From assembly GCF_002355435.1 (NCBI RefSeq), contig NZ_AP017313.1, positions 558,001 to 622,000 on the forward strand: a stretch of 64,000 nucleotides of DNA, given 5' to 3'. The position numbers and the translations under genes were made by a program. Below the pieces are notes generated by a model. The model worked only from the letters and a program-made list of their open reading frames with translations. It had not been told where the DNA came from and did no database searches. Positions 20,294 to 28,484 of this stretch are shown here, one piece after another (within the stretch, counting starts at the first letter, position 1; every line of letters begins with the position of its first letter). The DNA is from Mucilaginibacter gotjawali. GTDB lineage: Bacteria; Bacteroidota; Bacteroidia; Sphingobacteriales; Sphingobacteriaceae.

Positions 20294-20791
20294 ATCAATT
20301 ATTAAATTAGTTGGTAATGATGTAAACTTAGGCAAAATACAAAGTATTTAATAATATCAATGTTTTTGTTACAAAAGGACATTTACCCCAGCCCTGGTAA
20401 AACCAACATCATCTTTCTCTCCCTATATCCTGCCAGCCGGCAGGCAGATTTGGGGGAGATGCCGACAAGGTCGACAGAGTGGGTAAAAGGGACGGCACTA
20501 CCCAAAGTATTCCCCCTGAACACAGTGGAAACAGGTTGCGGTTGATACGGGGTATTGCAATGATTGAGGGCAAGAGGTAATCACCTGAACCACCCGGTAC
20601 AAATGAATACACATGGTACACCTGGTACACCACATCGCAATTGATAATGAGATGGTTACGAAAATTGGATTTGCAAAAAGAGAAGGATTTGTGTCAAACC
20701 GTACCCGGACGGCATGACGGGGCGGATAAAAAGGAGTTTTAGCTCAATGGCAGAATTTGTTAAATTAAAGATGGATATTAGTCATTTATAA
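20294..20791. other. Intergenic spacer with short palindromes, no gene seen
   Basis: About 500 bases without a convincing ORF. It holds a small hairpin (CTGCC/GGCAG near 20429-20443) in a GC-rich patch resembling Bacteroidota dispersed intergenic repeats, and the partly repeated words GGTACACC and TGGTACACCA near 20615-20635. A tRNA-like 5' half near 20733 was considered and rejected. Confidence 0.4.
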
Positions 20792-21592
20792 ATGATATCA
20801 CCATCCAAAGTAAGCCTTTTCCCATTATTGCCCGAAGTATTCCGGGAAGGGCTCCTGTATGGCCTGATTTCAAAGGAAGAGGTTACAGCATTGGTCGACA
20901 GCATCATTGCTGCCGAAGACTCGCCGGACTATTTCTATATTGAACTATCACTTGCACGCGATGGAAACGAGCAAATTGAAATTTTAACCAGGGTAGTTAC
21001 CGGCTTAAAGCTGCCAATTGTACAGAGGGTAATGATCGGTATTGCATATCAAAAAGTTACAGGTCAAGCTATTAGCCGTGATTTGTTTACCGATGTATGC
21101 AGGCAGGTAGCTTTGTCGCAGATACTCTACCCGGTGGAGGATTTTGAACTTTTTGAGTTTGAATTTTACGACGAAATGCTTTTTATGGCCAACCCTGATG
21201 ATTTTTGGGATGAAAAGATGGCCTATGTCTCTCGATACGCAGGCTTTACCCTTGATAATTACAAGCAATGGATAGCGATCAACAACCGGTTGGAGGAAAT
21301 TTTAAACAAAGAGCAGGCAAAAGAAGATGAAGCCGCTGCCGAAAGCCGTAAAGCCGGCGCAAAAAGGGCAAGGATAAAAAAGCGATTGATTTATACGTTA
21401 ATGGCGGCTTTTACAACACTTGCATTTGGAATCATCATCCTGGATTATACCGCTTTCATCAGCAAAACCCTTCCGTCCAAATTTGAAGCCGACCTGTACC
21501 AAACCAGCGTAGTTTACCTGGTCATTTTTGTACCCTATTTTATGTTGAGGGTGGCTTACGTTTTGTGGAAGAGGGTTAGGGGGGCTTGGTAG
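20792..21592 (+). CDS. Hypothetical protein with two C-terminal membrane helices
   Basis: 266 residues. The N-terminal 200 are soluble and alpha/beta-like (ELSLARDGNEQIEILTRVV, FELFEFEFYDEMLFM). A charged Lys/Ala/Glu-rich helix (about 170-200) leads into two membrane segments (IYTLMAAFTTLAFGIIILDY and VVYLVIFVPYFMLRVAYVL). I do not recognise the family. It is convergent with the WYL regulator. Confidence 0.6.
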   Translation: MISPSKVSLFPLLPEVFREGLLYGLISKEEVTALVDSIIAAEDSPDYFYIELSLARDGNEQIEILTRVVTGLKLPIVQRVMIGIAYQKVTGQAISRDLFTDVCRQVALSQILYPVEDFELFEFEFYDEMLFMANPDDFWDEKMAYVSRYAGFTLDNYKQWIAINNRLEEILNKEQAKEDEAAAESRKAGAKRARIKKRLIYTLMAAFTTLAFGIIILDYTAFISKTLPSKFEADLYQTSVVYLVIFVPYFMLRVAYVLWKRVRGAW

Positions 21593-21637
21593 CAGGCGGG
21601 TACGTAAGGTGGTATGTTCCGCCAGGCGGATATACTT

Positions 21638-22669
21638 TTAACTGCTCCCCGGGCTGGTATTTTCATATCTGTCCAATGCCCTTGCCAACTCGGTTTTTAT
21701 TTGCTTTACCAGGTGGCGTGGGCCCAAAACCCTTATTTTCGACCCAAAACCCAGCAGCTCCCGTTCCAGCTCAAAGTTGGAGATCACCCGGATGCTGAAG
21801 ATCTTGCCTTCTTCATCCTCACTCAACATTTTTTGGGTATGGTGTACCGGTTTGGTAATGATGTAGGGCGCATTGGCATTGTCTATCCAAAACACCACCT
21901 CGCAATCCCGCTGGTTGGGGCTTTTGGTTACCCCTAAAACATCGCTGTAATACGTGGCCAGGTTGATGCTATTGTTTTCGCGGTAGGCATCCTCATGCAC
22001 ATCAATGGCCTGCACCCTATCCAGCGCCAGCGTTAACAAAGGCGAATTCCGCGCATGCGACAGCCCCAGCACAAACCACCGGTTGCGGTATTCCTTCAGT
22101 AAATACGGGCTGAAACCAAAGGTGCTTGCCTCCCGCGCCTTAAACGACCTGTAAGTAACAGCAATAGAATTTTTCGCCACAATGGCCTTCCTGATCACCT
22201 CAATCCACTCCAACCCCTTCAGGTTATCATTCTTTTCAAAATCGATCACCGGCGGGCTGTGCGTTTTTTGCGTGTAGATCTTATCTTCCAGCTTGCTCAC
22301 CATTTCGCTTAGGTCGGTAAAATGGTTAAAGCCTTTAAACTGCTGCAGCAGGCTGGTCACCTCGCCCAAAACCTGCATATCGTGGTTGTTAAGGGGGATA
22401 TTGGTGATGCTGTACGCTTTATCGCTATAGGTATAATACTTTTTATCCACCACCACTATCGGCGCTTCGTAACCCAGCTTGTTGCTGCGCATCATCTCGA
22501 TATCGGCCTGTATGGTGCGGCGGCTTACGCCGGTATTGATGCCCTGGTATTCGTACAGGGCATCGGCACAGGCGTCGATCAGGTCGTCCAGCGTCCATTT
22601 TTTATAGCGGTTTTGGAGGCAGCTGTCCAGGGTGCGGTAGCGGATGAGGGCGTTGCGGTTAACAGGCAT
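21638..22669 (-). CDS. WYL-domain transcriptional regulator
   Basis: 343 residues. The N-terminal winged helix (about 1-80, RYRTLDSCLQNRYKKWTLDDLIDAC ... GVSRRTIQADIEMMRS) is followed by a WYL ligand-binding domain (about 150-260, AIVAKNSIAVTYRSFKAREASTFGFSPYLLKEYRNRWFVLGLSH) and a WCX extension to the C-terminus. WYL domains bind nucleic-acid-like or nucleotide ligands and often control RNA-repair and defence genes. It is divergent from rtcB across a 736-bp spacer that holds the 21-bp inverted repeat also found before Ro60, making it the best candidate regulator of both; this is inference. Confidence 0.88.
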   Translation of the reverse strand: MPVNRNALIRYRTLDSCLQNRYKKWTLDDLIDACADALYEYQGINTGVSRRTIQADIEMMRSNKLGYEAPIVVVDKKYYTYSDKAYSITNIPLNNHDMQVLGEVTSLLQQFKGFNHFTDLSEMVSKLEDKIYTQKTHSPPVIDFEKNDNLKGLEWIEVIRKAIVAKNSIAVTYRSFKAREASTFGFSPYLLKEYRNRWFVLGLSHARNSPLLTLALDRVQAIDVHEDAYRENNSINLATYYSDVLGVTKSPNQRDCEVVFWIDNANAPYIITKPVHHTQKMLSEDEEGKIFSIRVISNFELERELLGFGSKIRVLGPRHLVKQIKTELARALDRYENTSPGSS

Positions 22670-22764
22670 GGGGTGGTTTACGATTTGGTTAGTTAGTTAT
22701 TACGGTTTTACCTGGCATTTTTCTTTTATTCGGAGCCGCTGCCGCTCAATTGCCGCGGGGGCTA

Positions 22765-22792
22765 GTCCTTTTTGTCTTGATACAAAAAGGAC
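22765..22792. repeat. Hairpin in the WYL-rtcB spacer, dispersed-repeat type
   Basis: GTCCTTTTTGT and ACAAAAAGGAC pair around CTTGAT, followed by CAAAAAAATCAAGAC which repeats the loop complement. Such Lys-tRNA-free T/A hairpins are common between genes in this family of bacteria. It might act as a terminator, but no adjacent gene ends here. Confidence 0.4.
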
Positions 22793-22904
22793 CAAAAAAA
22801 TCAAGACAGAAAAAAGCTTCAGCGCTGCAGGCCAGACTCCCCGGCCCGCTTTTCTGTCGGGCCTTTGCCCGCTTTTGATTGGGGGTGGCGTCCTGCAACC
22901 GTCA

Positions 22905-23070
22905 TTTTCTACATCTGCACATCTGCATATTTGCACATCTTCCGGCTTTTTCCCGAAGCTTATCTGCTGACGGAGAAATTCTTCGTGTCTTTTAGTTCAG
23001 CTTGTTCTAATATTTGCACATCTGCACATCTGCACATCTGCATATTTGTACATCCGCACATCTCCTTATT
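22905..23070. repeat. CACATCTG tandem word clusters
   Basis: CACATCTG and variants (GCATATTTG, CACATCCG) recur in short head-to-tail runs at 22912-22940 and 23016-23063, separated by about 75 bases. Related words make the inverted repeat at 2677-2810. The spacing is too short and regular for CRISPR, and there are no unique spacers. Confidence 0.5.
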
Positions 23071-23099
23071 TTTCTTGAAATTTATAAAAATATTTTTTA

Positions 23100-23136
23100 C
23101 TGCGCAAATACATTGCGCAGGTGGGGGTTTATTTTG
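23100..23136 (+). promoter_or_regulatory. 21-bp inverted-repeat operator and promoter of rtcB, shared with Ro60
   Basis: CTGCGCAA and TTGCGCAG are perfect 8-bp arms around ATACA (23100-23120), preceded by ATATTTTTTA. The TTTG of a weak -7 box (TTATTTTG, 23129-23136) begins exactly 13 nt after the repeat. The Ro60 gene has almost the same repeat, upstream tract and 13-nt spacing (43079-43115). The repeat covers the expected -33 position, so a bound protein could block RNA polymerase or replace the -33 contact. Confidence 0.75.
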
Positions 23137-23154
23137 TGGTGTTGAAATTAAAAA

Positions 23155-23315
23155 CCCCTCTTTCCGGCTTGCCGGAGAGAGGGTGGTCGAGCGAAGCAAC
23201 GACCGGGTGAGTAAATTATACGAGCGACATTGCCGCCGTTCCCTGTCCGCAGGGTTGACTCACCCCGGATTCGCTTCGCTCTCCGACCCTCTCTTTTGCA
23301 GGCAAAAAAGAGGGT
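23155..23315. repeat. Long imperfect hairpin in the rtcB leader
   Basis: GAGCGAAGC pairs with GCTTCGCTC, CCGGGTGAGT with ACTCACCCCGG, and AGAGAGGGT with ACCCTCTCT, so about 160 nt can fold into one branched hairpin with further small stems at each end. Similar GC-rich elements are dispersed between genes in this group. If transcribed it would make a long structured 5' leader for rtcB. Confidence 0.55.
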
Positions 23316-23405
23316 AAAAATTTAAACGAGGTAAAATGAAAATTGTTAAAAATAAACCCAAAATCAAAAATCTCCCCCACCGGGGGAGATTTAGAGGGGG
23401 CTGAT

Positions 23406-24860
23406 ATGGAAAAAGAAAAAATAACCAATAACGAACTCAAAGCGCTCGGCATTAACGAAGTGGAGGTGCTTGTCAACTTTAGCCGGGTGGCTAATGGCTT
23501 GCTGAAACATGGCGTAATGGACCGTAACCAGATCCTGGCTAACCTGGAGGCGCTGATTGACGACCCGATGCCTTATGCCCTTAAAAAAGGCGGCAAGTTT
23601 AAAAACCTGGCCGAAGACGTGATCGCCCTGCGCAAGGAAGGCAAATTTGTAAAACAGCAGCGCAGTATCCACACGTTGAAGGCCGAAATTGCTGATTTCC
23701 CGGTTTTCGGGATCGAACATATCGAGACGGGGGCGCTGGCACAGATGAAAACAGCTATACAATTGCCCATAGCTGTCGCCGGCGCCCTGATGCCCGATGC
23801 GCACCAGGGCTACGGCCTGCCCATTGGCGGCGTGCTGGCCACTACGGCCAATACCATTATACCCTTTGCCGTGGGCGTGGATATTGCCTGCCGCATGTGC
23901 CTCAGCATTTTCGACATGCCGGCCGCAACTGTTGACAGCGAAACGGATCTGCTGAAAGGACTGTTGCTTGACCATACCAATTTCGGTATGGGCGGGGTTA
24001 CTGAAAAATACCATGATACCTCGCTGTTCGACAGTAAAACATGGGGCGAAACCAAAGTGATCCGTAATTTAAAGGACAAGGCCTACGCGCAGCTGGGTAC
24101 CAGCGGCACGGGCAACCATTTTGTGGAATGGGGCGAACTCACCATCGCCGAAGGCGCCTTGGCAGGCATCCCGGCGGGGGCCTATTTGGCGCTGTTGTCG
24201 CATTCCGGGTCGCGGGGCTTTGGGGGGAATATCGCGAATTATTACTCGAAGATTGCCATGACCAAAACCAAATTGCCGCCCGAGGCCAAACATTTGGCCT
24301 GGCTCGACCTGGATAAGGACGAAGGGCAGGAATACTGGATAGCGATGAACCTGGCCGGCGAATATGCCAGCGCCAACCACCACGAGATCCATCATAAAAT
24401 TGCGAAGGCTTTGAATTTGGCGCCGCTGATGATGATAGAAAACCATCACAACTTTGCCTGGAAGGAACAGCTTGCCGACGGTACCGAAGTAATGGTACAC
24501 CGCAAAGGCGCCACCCCGGCCGGCGAAGGCGTGCTGGGTATTATCCCCGGCAGCATGAGCACGCCCGGCTTCGTGGTGCGCGGCAAAGGCGACGCGGCCA
24601 GCATCAACTCCGCCAGTCATGGTGCCGGCCGGTTGATGAGCCGCAGCGCCGCCTTTAAAACCATCGACAAAGCCGCCGTGGCCGCCAACCTCATCGATAA
24701 ACGCATCACCCTGATGGGCAGCGACATTGACGAGGCCCCCATGGTGTATAAAGATATCCACACCGTTATGGCCGCCCAAACCAACCTGGTAGAAGTACTG
24801 GCAAAGTTTGAACCAAGGATAGTAAGAATGGCAGATGCGAAGGAGAGACCGGAGGATTAG
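23406..24860 (+). CDS. rtcB: RNA-splicing ligase RtcB
   Basis: 484 residues from ATG 23406, chosen because AGAGGGGG lies just upstream; an in-frame Met at 23343 adds non-conserved sequence. Mn/GTP-dependent RNA ligase that joins 2',3'-cyclic phosphate or 3'-phosphate ends to 5'-OH ends through a histidine-GMP intermediate. Motifs: MPDAHQGYGLPIGGV, GVDIACRM with the metal-binding Cys (canonical form GVDIGCGM), GTSGTGNHFVEWG, HSGSRGFG, ENHHNFAW, RKGATPAGEG, IPGSMSTPGFVVRGKG and SASHGAGR. No rtcA or archease is adjacent. Followed by a small unknown gene and a tRNA-Asp. Its upstream operator links it to Ro60. Confidence 0.95.
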   Translation: MEKEKITNNELKALGINEVEVLVNFSRVANGLLKHGVMDRNQILANLEALIDDPMPYALKKGGKFKNLAEDVIALRKEGKFVKQQRSIHTLKAEIADFPVFGIEHIETGALAQMKTAIQLPIAVAGALMPDAHQGYGLPIGGVLATTANTIIPFAVGVDIACRMCLSIFDMPAATVDSETDLLKGLLLDHTNFGMGGVTEKYHDTSLFDSKTWGETKVIRNLKDKAYAQLGTSGTGNHFVEWGELTIAEGALAGIPAGAYLALLSHSGSRGFGGNIANYYSKIAMTKTKLPPEAKHLAWLDLDKDEGQEYWIAMNLAGEYASANHHEIHHKIAKALNLAPLMMIENHHNFAWKEQLADGTEVMVHRKGATPAGEGVLGIIPGSMSTPGFVVRGKGDAASINSASHGAGRLMSRSAAFKTIDKAAVAANLIDKRITLMGSDIDEAPMVYKDIHTVMAAQTNLVEVLAKFEPRIVRMADAKERPED

Positions 24861-24869
24861 GGGGAAGTC

Positions 24870-24960
24870 TGGAGTCGAAAGTCTTGAGTCTGAAGTCAGG
24901 AATAGGATGGAGAAGAATCTGACTTAAGACTTTAGACTCGGGACTTAAGACTTAAAAGGA
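24870..24960. repeat. Inverted repeat of GACTTAAGACTT words
   Basis: GAGTCGAAAGTCTTGAGTC and the later GACTTAAGACTTTAGACTC are imperfect reverse complements. The right arm, GACTTAAGACTTAAAAGGAGTGG, reappears in close form just before the tRNA-Asp (25504-25550), so the rtcB downstream region holds two copies of this element. Confidence 0.5.
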
Positions 24961-24998
24961 GTGGCAGTAGTAGTTGGTAGTAGCAGTAAAAAAAGAAA

Positions 24999-25118
24999 AA
25001 AGGTTTGTCATTTCGACCGTAGGGAGAAATCTTTTACGCCATGCATCCGAACTGTGCAGGCGGTAACGTCAGGTGTCGAAGATTTCTCCTCGTTCCTCGT
25101 CGAAATGACAAACCTTTT
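24999..25118. repeat. Dispersed palindromic element between rtcB and the small downstream gene
   Basis: AAGGTTTGTCATTTCGAC at the left is the exact reverse complement of GTCGAAATGACAAACCTT at the right, with an inner AGAAATCTT / AGATTTCT pair. This type of imperfect palindrome (GAAATGACAAA arms) is common between genes in Bacteroidota and looks MITE-like. Confidence 0.65.
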
Positions 25119-25136
25119 AAATTAAAAAACAAAAAA

Positions 25137-25502
25137 ATGACCCCACTACGCATCAACATCCAGGCCGCCTTTACCCGGGATTTTTGCATCGAACTGGAAT
25201 ACCATTTATCCCGCGCGTTTAAAAATTGCGACGATAAGAGATATAAATGGATGTGGTGCGACGGCATCGACGATCCCGATATGGCCCATCAGCCATCTAA
25301 AAACCCCCGCCACGTTTTTACCATGGCATGGTTTGGCGAAACCGGGCAGCACCGTTATAAAATGACCATTAAATTAGGCAAATGCGCACTCAAAAACTGC
25401 CGCGAAGGTTTAAGTTTAAGCGATTGCCTGCCGGATGTTGATACGCTGGATTGGGTTACTTTGGATGCGGAGAATAAGGAGATAGTGTTGAGGTTAAAAT
25501 AG
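25137..25502 (+). CDS. Small hypothetical protein downstream of rtcB
   Basis: 121 residues from ATG 25137; the open frame from 25041 runs through the palindromic repeat and is not a credible start. Predicted soluble, with the Trp/Cys-rich stretch RYKWMWCDGIDDPD and a beta-rich middle (RHVFTMAWFGETGQHRYKMTIKLG). I do not recognise a family. Its position between rtcB and a tRNA gene suggests co-occurrence with the RNA-ligase locus, but a repeat separates it from rtcB. Confidence 0.6.
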   Translation: MTPLRINIQAAFTRDFCIELEYHLSRAFKNCDDKRYKWMWCDGIDDPDMAHQPSKNPRHVFTMAWFGETGQHRYKMTIKLGKCALKNCREGLSLSDCLPDVDTLDWVTLDAENKEIVLRLK

Positions 25503-25540
25503 GGACTTATGACTTTCGACTCAGGACTTAAGACTTAGAA

Positions 25541-25612
25541 GGAGTGGTAGTTCAATGGTAGAATGCGTGCTTGTCAGGCACGTGATTGCGGATTCGAGTC
25601 CCGTCGATTCCA
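25541..25612 (+). tRNA. tRNA-Asp (GTC), slightly degenerate
   Basis: A 72-nt cloverleaf: D stem GTTC/GAAT with loop AATGGTA, anticodon arm CGTGC-TTGTCAG-GCACG giving anticodon GTC, T loop TTCGAGT. The acceptor has one G-G mismatch and the T stem an A53-C61 mismatch in place of the usual G-C pair. No CCA is encoded. It lies 38 bases after the small gene downstream of rtcB. Functional in principle, but diverged from a standard tRNA-Asp. Confidence 0.8.
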
Positions 25613-25695
25613 CATTAATCGAATCGGGTATTAATTTATAAATTTAAACGAAGTTCTGTTGTTTAAAAGAAGCAGGCATTGCAAATAAAAGAAAA

Positions 25696-26271
25696 ATGAT
25701 AATTATTGAAAAAGGCGCTAAAGTTAATTTGCCGAAGGAGTATCATTTGGTCAACAATATTTGTGCTCACTTATATGACCATATAACAGAGATATTAGCA
25801 GATTCGTATTATTCGGAAATGCGTTCGACAAATATAGTTTTCGGCGAAGATGAAGAACTTAAGAAGAAATTTATTGAAAAAAAGGAACTTGCTCTCGATA
25901 TCCTAAAATCTTCAAATAAAAACGACGACTTGGAAATTGTCCTAACAAAACACATTGTCATGTCTATCATTTCCGACATGGTAAATTTCATATATGAATC
26001 AATGATTATAGCACAAAAAGGCAAAATGAGTGTTGCGTTTGCGTTAGTGAGAAAGCCGTTTACCGATCAACTTTTAATCCTTGAGCAGATTTTGGTTGAT
26101 AGAAAAGACTTTATAGATCGTTTTTTTCATAAGGGGAATCCGGAAGACTATGACCCAAGCTCTCACAAGTTAAATAAAAAGCAAATAATTAAAAATGCGC
26201 TTTCGAAACTCGAATTAAGCGTTTTTGACCCAGAATTGATATTTGAACTTAGGGAAGAATCAAAATACTAA
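25696..26271 (+). CDS. Hypothetical protein
   Basis: 191 residues, mostly alpha-helical, low GC and Lys/Ile/Asp rich compared with neighbours, which suggests transfer. No signal peptide; one long hydrophobic-amphipathic stretch (HIVMSIISDMVNFIYESMIIAQ). The sequence stops just where a DUF3800 remnant begins in another frame, so the C-terminus may be a recombination joint. Family not recognised. Confidence 0.5.
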   Translation: MIIIEKGAKVNLPKEYHLVNNICAHLYDHITEILADSYYSEMRSTNIVFGEDEELKKKFIEKKELALDILKSSNKNDDLEIVLTKHIVMSIISDMVNFIYESMIIAQKGKMSVAFALVRKPFTDQLLILEQILVDRKDFIDRFFHKGNPEDYDPSSHKLNKKQIIKNALSKLELSVFDPELIFELREESKY

Positions 26272-27206
26272 AAGAGATCTGCCATGTCGATTTTTCTATT
26301 TACGCCGTCATCGTTAATAAAAAAAAGCTGGAAGGGGAGGGTTTTAAATATAAACCGTCATTTTATAAATTTCTAAATGGCCTGGTCTATAAAGAACTCT
26401 TCCGGACATTCCCGGACTTGGATTTAGTTGTGGACGAACACGGGGAAAACGATTTCATGCGCCAGTTTAAAAAATATGTACAGCGCGAGCATATGCCCAA
26501 TCTTTTTTCAGGTGGCGATTTTAATTTTGGGGCAAGCCATGGCAACACAATGATACAACTGGCAGATTTTATAGCAGGAACCTTAGGAAGATGTTTTGAC
26601 GAAACAAAAATATCAAAAGAAAGTAAGGACTTTCTGAATATTTTGCAGCCCAAGATCACAAGCCTTAATCATTTTCCAAGCGATAACCGATCATATTATA
26701 CTGAAGCCGTTAAAGAAGAAGCAACCTTTAACCCGGAAATCGCCGCAGCCGGCTTTAACAGCGCTAATCTATTTATCGATCAAAAGAAAGTAAAAAGCCA
26801 GTATGACACCGATCAAATTAACTGCGTCAAGTTGCTTCTATTATATTTCAATAATTACGGATTCAACAAATACACGGGGACGAAAGAATTGATTCGACAT
26901 TTGACCGTCGGTAGGCCGGATTCCCTAACAGAACATAATTTCAGGACCAAAGTTATTGGCAAGGTCCGGGATGCGGGAGTCTTGGTCGTTAGCAGTAGCG
27001 CAGGTGAGAACACTGGCTACAAATTGCCTTCCTCTTTGGAAGATCTGCATAAATTCATTAGCCACGGAAACAGTATGATCATGCCCATGCTACAACGCAT
27101 TAAATTATTCAGGGACAAAATCAAACTATCGACCCTTAACGGCACCGATATTGTGGAAAAAAATGAGTTCAAAGAATTAAAAAAGCTTTTGGATAGTTTT
27201 AAATAG
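26253..27206 (+). pseudogene. DUF3800-family protein lacking its N-terminus
   Basis: The frame is open from 26253 but has no ATG until 26418, well inside the conserved region (VDFSIYAVIVNKKKLEGEGFKYKPSFYKFLNGLVYKELF). The DUF3800 C-terminal signature LVVDEHGEND ... GASHGNTMIQLADFIAGTLGR is present, but the family's N-terminal Asp-Glu-Ser-Gly motif is missing. A C-terminal extension of about 150 residues looks helix-turn-helix like (TGTKELIRHLTVGRPDSLTEHNFRTKVIGKVRDAG). DUF3800 is a predicted RNase H-like fold of unknown role. Most likely a truncated gene joined to the upstream ORF. Confidence 0.6.
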
Positions 27207-27251
27207 CTTAATCCATGCTGCCGCAAGCGTGTTTTCCCCCGCCCGCTTTCC

Positions 27252-27299
27252 GTAGTCTGTGTCTACGGATTAGCTATGCGCATAGTCTCTGACTACCGG
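27252..27299. repeat. Double-hairpin dispersed repeat, copy 1
   Basis: GTAGTCTGTGTCTAC, TATGCGC and TAGTCTCTGACTACCGG in fixed order: two small stems with 3-nt loops. Further copies or fragments are at 27894, 29487/30828, 32047 and 33640. Confidence 0.65.
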
Positions 27300-27328
27300 G
27301 GTAGGCCTATCATGCAGCATCAAACTAA

Positions 27329-27360
27329 TTGGCTATTCAACAAATTATTATTTATTTTTG
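27329..27360 (+). promoter_or_regulatory. Promoter of the YafQ-type toxin-antitoxin
   Basis: TTG (27329-27331), a 21-nt spacer, and TATTTTTG (27353-27360), matching TAnnTTTG. The antitoxin ATG at 27364 is only 3 nt after the -7 box, so the mRNA would be leaderless. Confidence 0.55.
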
Positions 27361-27363
27361 TGT

Positions 27364-27561
27364 ATGCAAACACTCGAGATACAGGTTCCAGATAACAAAT
27401 CCCAGCAGGTGAAGGATTTCCTGACAGCGTTGGGCGTTTCTGTTAAAGTAAAAAAGGAAAAAAATAGCCCGAATGCCGATACGATTGCTGCGATGAATGA
27501 ACTGAAAGCAGGCAAAGGTAAAAAGTTTAAAAGTGTTGACGAACTTTTCAGCAGCATCTGA
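27364..27561 (+). CDS. Antitoxin of a type II toxin-antitoxin pair
   Basis: 65 residues from ATG 27364 (MQTLEIQVPDNKSQQVKDFLTALGVSVKVKKEK). It has the short N-terminal beta-strand and helices plus the Lys-rich, likely disordered C-terminus (KAGKGKKFKSVDELFSSI) of small antitoxins found next to RelE/YafQ toxins in Bacteroidota. It ends 8 bases before the toxin start. Expected to neutralise the toxin and repress the operon. Confidence 0.78.
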   Translation: MQTLEIQVPDNKSQQVKDFLTALGVSVKVKKEKNSPNADTIAAMNELKAGKGKKFKSVDELFSSI

Positions 27562-27569
27562 TTCTGGCT

Positions 27570-27851
27570 ATGTTCGAAATTGTTACCTCAACCAAGTTCC
27601 TAAAAGATTTAAAATTACTTAAAAAACGGTCGGCTGACGATTTTCATGCGTTACAGCAATTAATAACCGTTCTCGCCGAAAAAGGCCACACCGGCCTCGA
27701 AAAAAAACATCGCCCACACAAACTTACCGGCAATTATAAAGGCTATTGGGAATGCCATGTAAAACCAGATCTTCTACTTATATGGGACGAAAATGAACAA
27801 ATAAACCTGCTTGAATTGGTCCGGACCGGTTCGCATGCTGATTTGTTTTAA
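27570..27851 (+). CDS. RelE/YafQ-family mRNA interferase toxin
   Basis: 93 residues, normal for YafQ. It shows TSTKFLKDLKLLKKRSADDFHALQQLITVLAEKG, LEKKHRPHKLTGNYKGYWECHVKPDLLLIWDENEQINLLELVRTGSHADLF, including the HKLTGNYKGYWECHV and RTGSHADLF blocks typical of YafQ, with the C-terminal catalytic His. These toxins cut mRNA in the ribosomal A site. Flanked on both sides by the double-hairpin repeat. Confidence 0.88.
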   Translation: MFEIVTSTKFLKDLKLLKKRSADDFHALQQLITVLAEKGHTGLEKKHRPHKLTGNYKGYWECHVKPDLLLIWDENEQINLLELVRTGSHADLF

Positions 27852-27893
27852 TGTGTCCATCTGCTGGGGCTTATGCCCCTAGCCGCTCTTGCT

Positions 27894-27940
27894 GTAGACT
27901 GTGTCTACGGATTTTGTATGCGCGTAGTCTCTGACTACCG
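27894..27940. repeat. Double-hairpin dispersed repeat, copy 2 (most complete)
   Basis: GTAGACTGTGTCTAC (perfect 6-bp stem, loop TGT), then ATTTTGTATGCGC, then GTAGTCTCTGACTAC (perfect 6-bp stem, loop TCT) and CGG. It lies 43 bases after the toxin gene. The rest of the 27852-28484 spacer has no ORF but a palindrome at 28282. Confidence 0.7.
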
Positions 27941-28281
27941 GATAGATGCCTGCCAATAGATTTATTTAAAGCCTCCCCTCCGCCACGACCGTTTTTTTCT
28001 TTCGCGGACCACAAGCCGGGAGGACAAGCCGAAAGATTAAAACGGAAAAGTAAATTTTAATATAGGAGGCTTGATATAATAATTAAATATCGTATACTTG
28101 TTGATTGTCAGTGATTTGGCTTTCATTCCTGACTATTGATACCGCTTTGGGTATCCGAATTACCAATTATATAACCCCTGTTTGTATTTAAACTATTGTG
28201 CCTTTTTCTCCCGAAAGGATTGCATTTTTCCTTTTTAGCCCCCTATAAAAACAAAATTTATCCTGGATTTTTCGATTTGAT

Positions 28282-28301
28282 CTTGCGTAAAATTACGCAA
28301 G
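28282..28301. promoter_or_regulatory. Perfect palindrome, candidate operator
   Basis: CTTGCGTAA and TTACGCAAG are 9-bp arms around AA. It is about 185 bases before the lipoprotein start at 28485. Perfect dyads of this size usually bind a dimeric regulator; none is encoded next to it. Confidence 0.5.
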
Positions 28302-28484
28302 AGATCACGTAGATACCCTGCAGGGTTTGCATGGCAGGTTCTATAGTTTTGGCGTATGGAAAAAAGGCTGTGTTCATACTCAAATTGGGTAAGTTATTTT
28401 TTGCTTACTATCCTTATACGTTTTTAGTGCTCTCCTTTTTCAAACAATAAACAACCAATTTTAAAACTTAAAATCAAACCTAAA

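Noticed and set aside
20731..20770. tRNA-like 5' half (GGAGTTTTAGCTCAATGGCAGA)
   Set aside because: It has a D-arm-like stretch only; no anticodon or T-arm follows, so it cannot be called a tRNA.
22905..23065. CACATCTG repeats as a small CRISPR array
   Set aside because: Units are 8-9 bp without unique spacers and no cas genes are present.
22865..23317. 150-aa plus ORF in the WYL-rtcB spacer
   Set aside because: Composed of the CACATCTG repeats and hairpin element; no coding character.
25041..25136. Upstream extension of the small gene after rtcB
   Set aside because: The extension is encoded by one arm of the dispersed palindrome; ATG 25137 is the better start.
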